Source: an uncultured Eubacteriales bacterium
Lineage (GTDB): Bacteria; Bacillota; Clostridia; Oscillospirales; Oscillospiraceae
NCBI GenBank assembly: GCA_900549495.1
Contig: UROL01000020.1
Coordinates: 1-16,207, forward strand
Direction of reading: 5' to 3'
DNA: 16,207 bases
This document shows positions 16,119-16,207 of the stretch, piece by piece. The first letter of the stretch is position 1. Each line of letters starts with the position of its first letter. The notes under the pieces are model-generated. The model searched no databases. It had not been told where the DNA came from and worked only from the letters and a program-made list of their open reading frames with translations. The position numbers and the translations under genes are program-made.

Positions 16119-16207
16119 TTATTCGCCTACAAAGGCTCCCTGCCGGGTCAGGGCATGGCGCAGGGCATCGACAGGCACCCTACGCACCGGGATATCGGCG
16201 GCAGCGG
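16119..16207 (-). CDS. C-terminal end of an incomplete protein, possibly a third FAD oxidoreductase
   Basis: Only the last 28 codons are inside the window, reading AAADIPVRRVPVDALRHALT and ending QGAFVGE before TAA (16121-16119). The pattern of a basic-acidic helix followed by ALxxAL, Q and a short hydrophobic end resembles the tail of FAD_oxidored proteins; compare the tail of the flavoprotein at 11063 (RQLDVAHLQATLTSLGIDL). It ends 26 bp before the YesL-like gene and so belongs to the same operon. A FAD oxidoreductase is the best guess, but 28 residues cannot prove it. Confidence 0.45.
   Translation of the reverse strand, partial: AAADIPVRRVPVDALRHALTRQGAFVGE

Overview
The window looks like a contig end from a low-to-mid GC Gram-positive anaerobe, most likely a gut Clostridia/Oscillospiraceae-type Firmicute. 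The supporting signs are strong AGGAGG-type ribosome sites, TTG starts, a lipoprotein-type binding protein with a CUT1 sugar ABC transporter lacking its own ATPase, and a YesL (DUF624) membrane protein. The lineage call is inference. Bases 1-26 are not genomic: they are the 3' part of an Illumina Nextera transposase adapter, so true sequence starts at about base 27.

Left edge (27-1208): the C-terminal part of cutC, then a GNAT acetyltransferase, then about 330 bp without a gene that holds two hairpins, one of them a clear plus-strand terminator.

Centre (1209-10781): two divergent transcription units around a well-formed regulatory region at 3306-3539. Leftward runs an amidohydrolase (metal-dependent, substrate unknown) followed by a DMT/EamA-family exporter. 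Rightward runs an EbgR-like LacI-family regulator, an EbgA/LacZ-like GH2 beta-galactosidase, two sugar ABC permeases and a solute-binding lipoprotein. Each unit has a near-consensus sigma-A promoter with an extended -10. Each also has a 25-bp inverted repeat of the same 7-9-7 architecture just upstream of its first ribosome site, so one regulator probably controls both. In the model suggested by the layout, the lipoprotein and permeases import a beta-galactoside-containing oligosaccharide or glycoside, the cytoplasmic GH2 enzyme cleaves it, and the amidohydrolase and exporter handle a by-product or aglycone.

Junction (10782-11062): no gene, two very stable hairpins between convergent operons.

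Right part (11063-16207): a GC-rich leftward operon, read from the right edge. It holds the tail of an incomplete gene (possibly a third flavoprotein), a YesL-like membrane protein, a zinc alcohol/polyol dehydrogenase, a large FAD oxidoreductase with a C-terminal beta-sandwich-like domain, and a second FAD oxidoreductase. Spacing is 2-26 bp throughout and each ribosome site lies at or in the end of the previous gene. The set looks like an oxidative route for a sugar or related small molecule; no exact substrate can be read from sequence. GC drops from about 60% in cutC to about 40-50% in the central block and returns to about 62% in the right operon (hand-counted samples), so the central block may be acquired.
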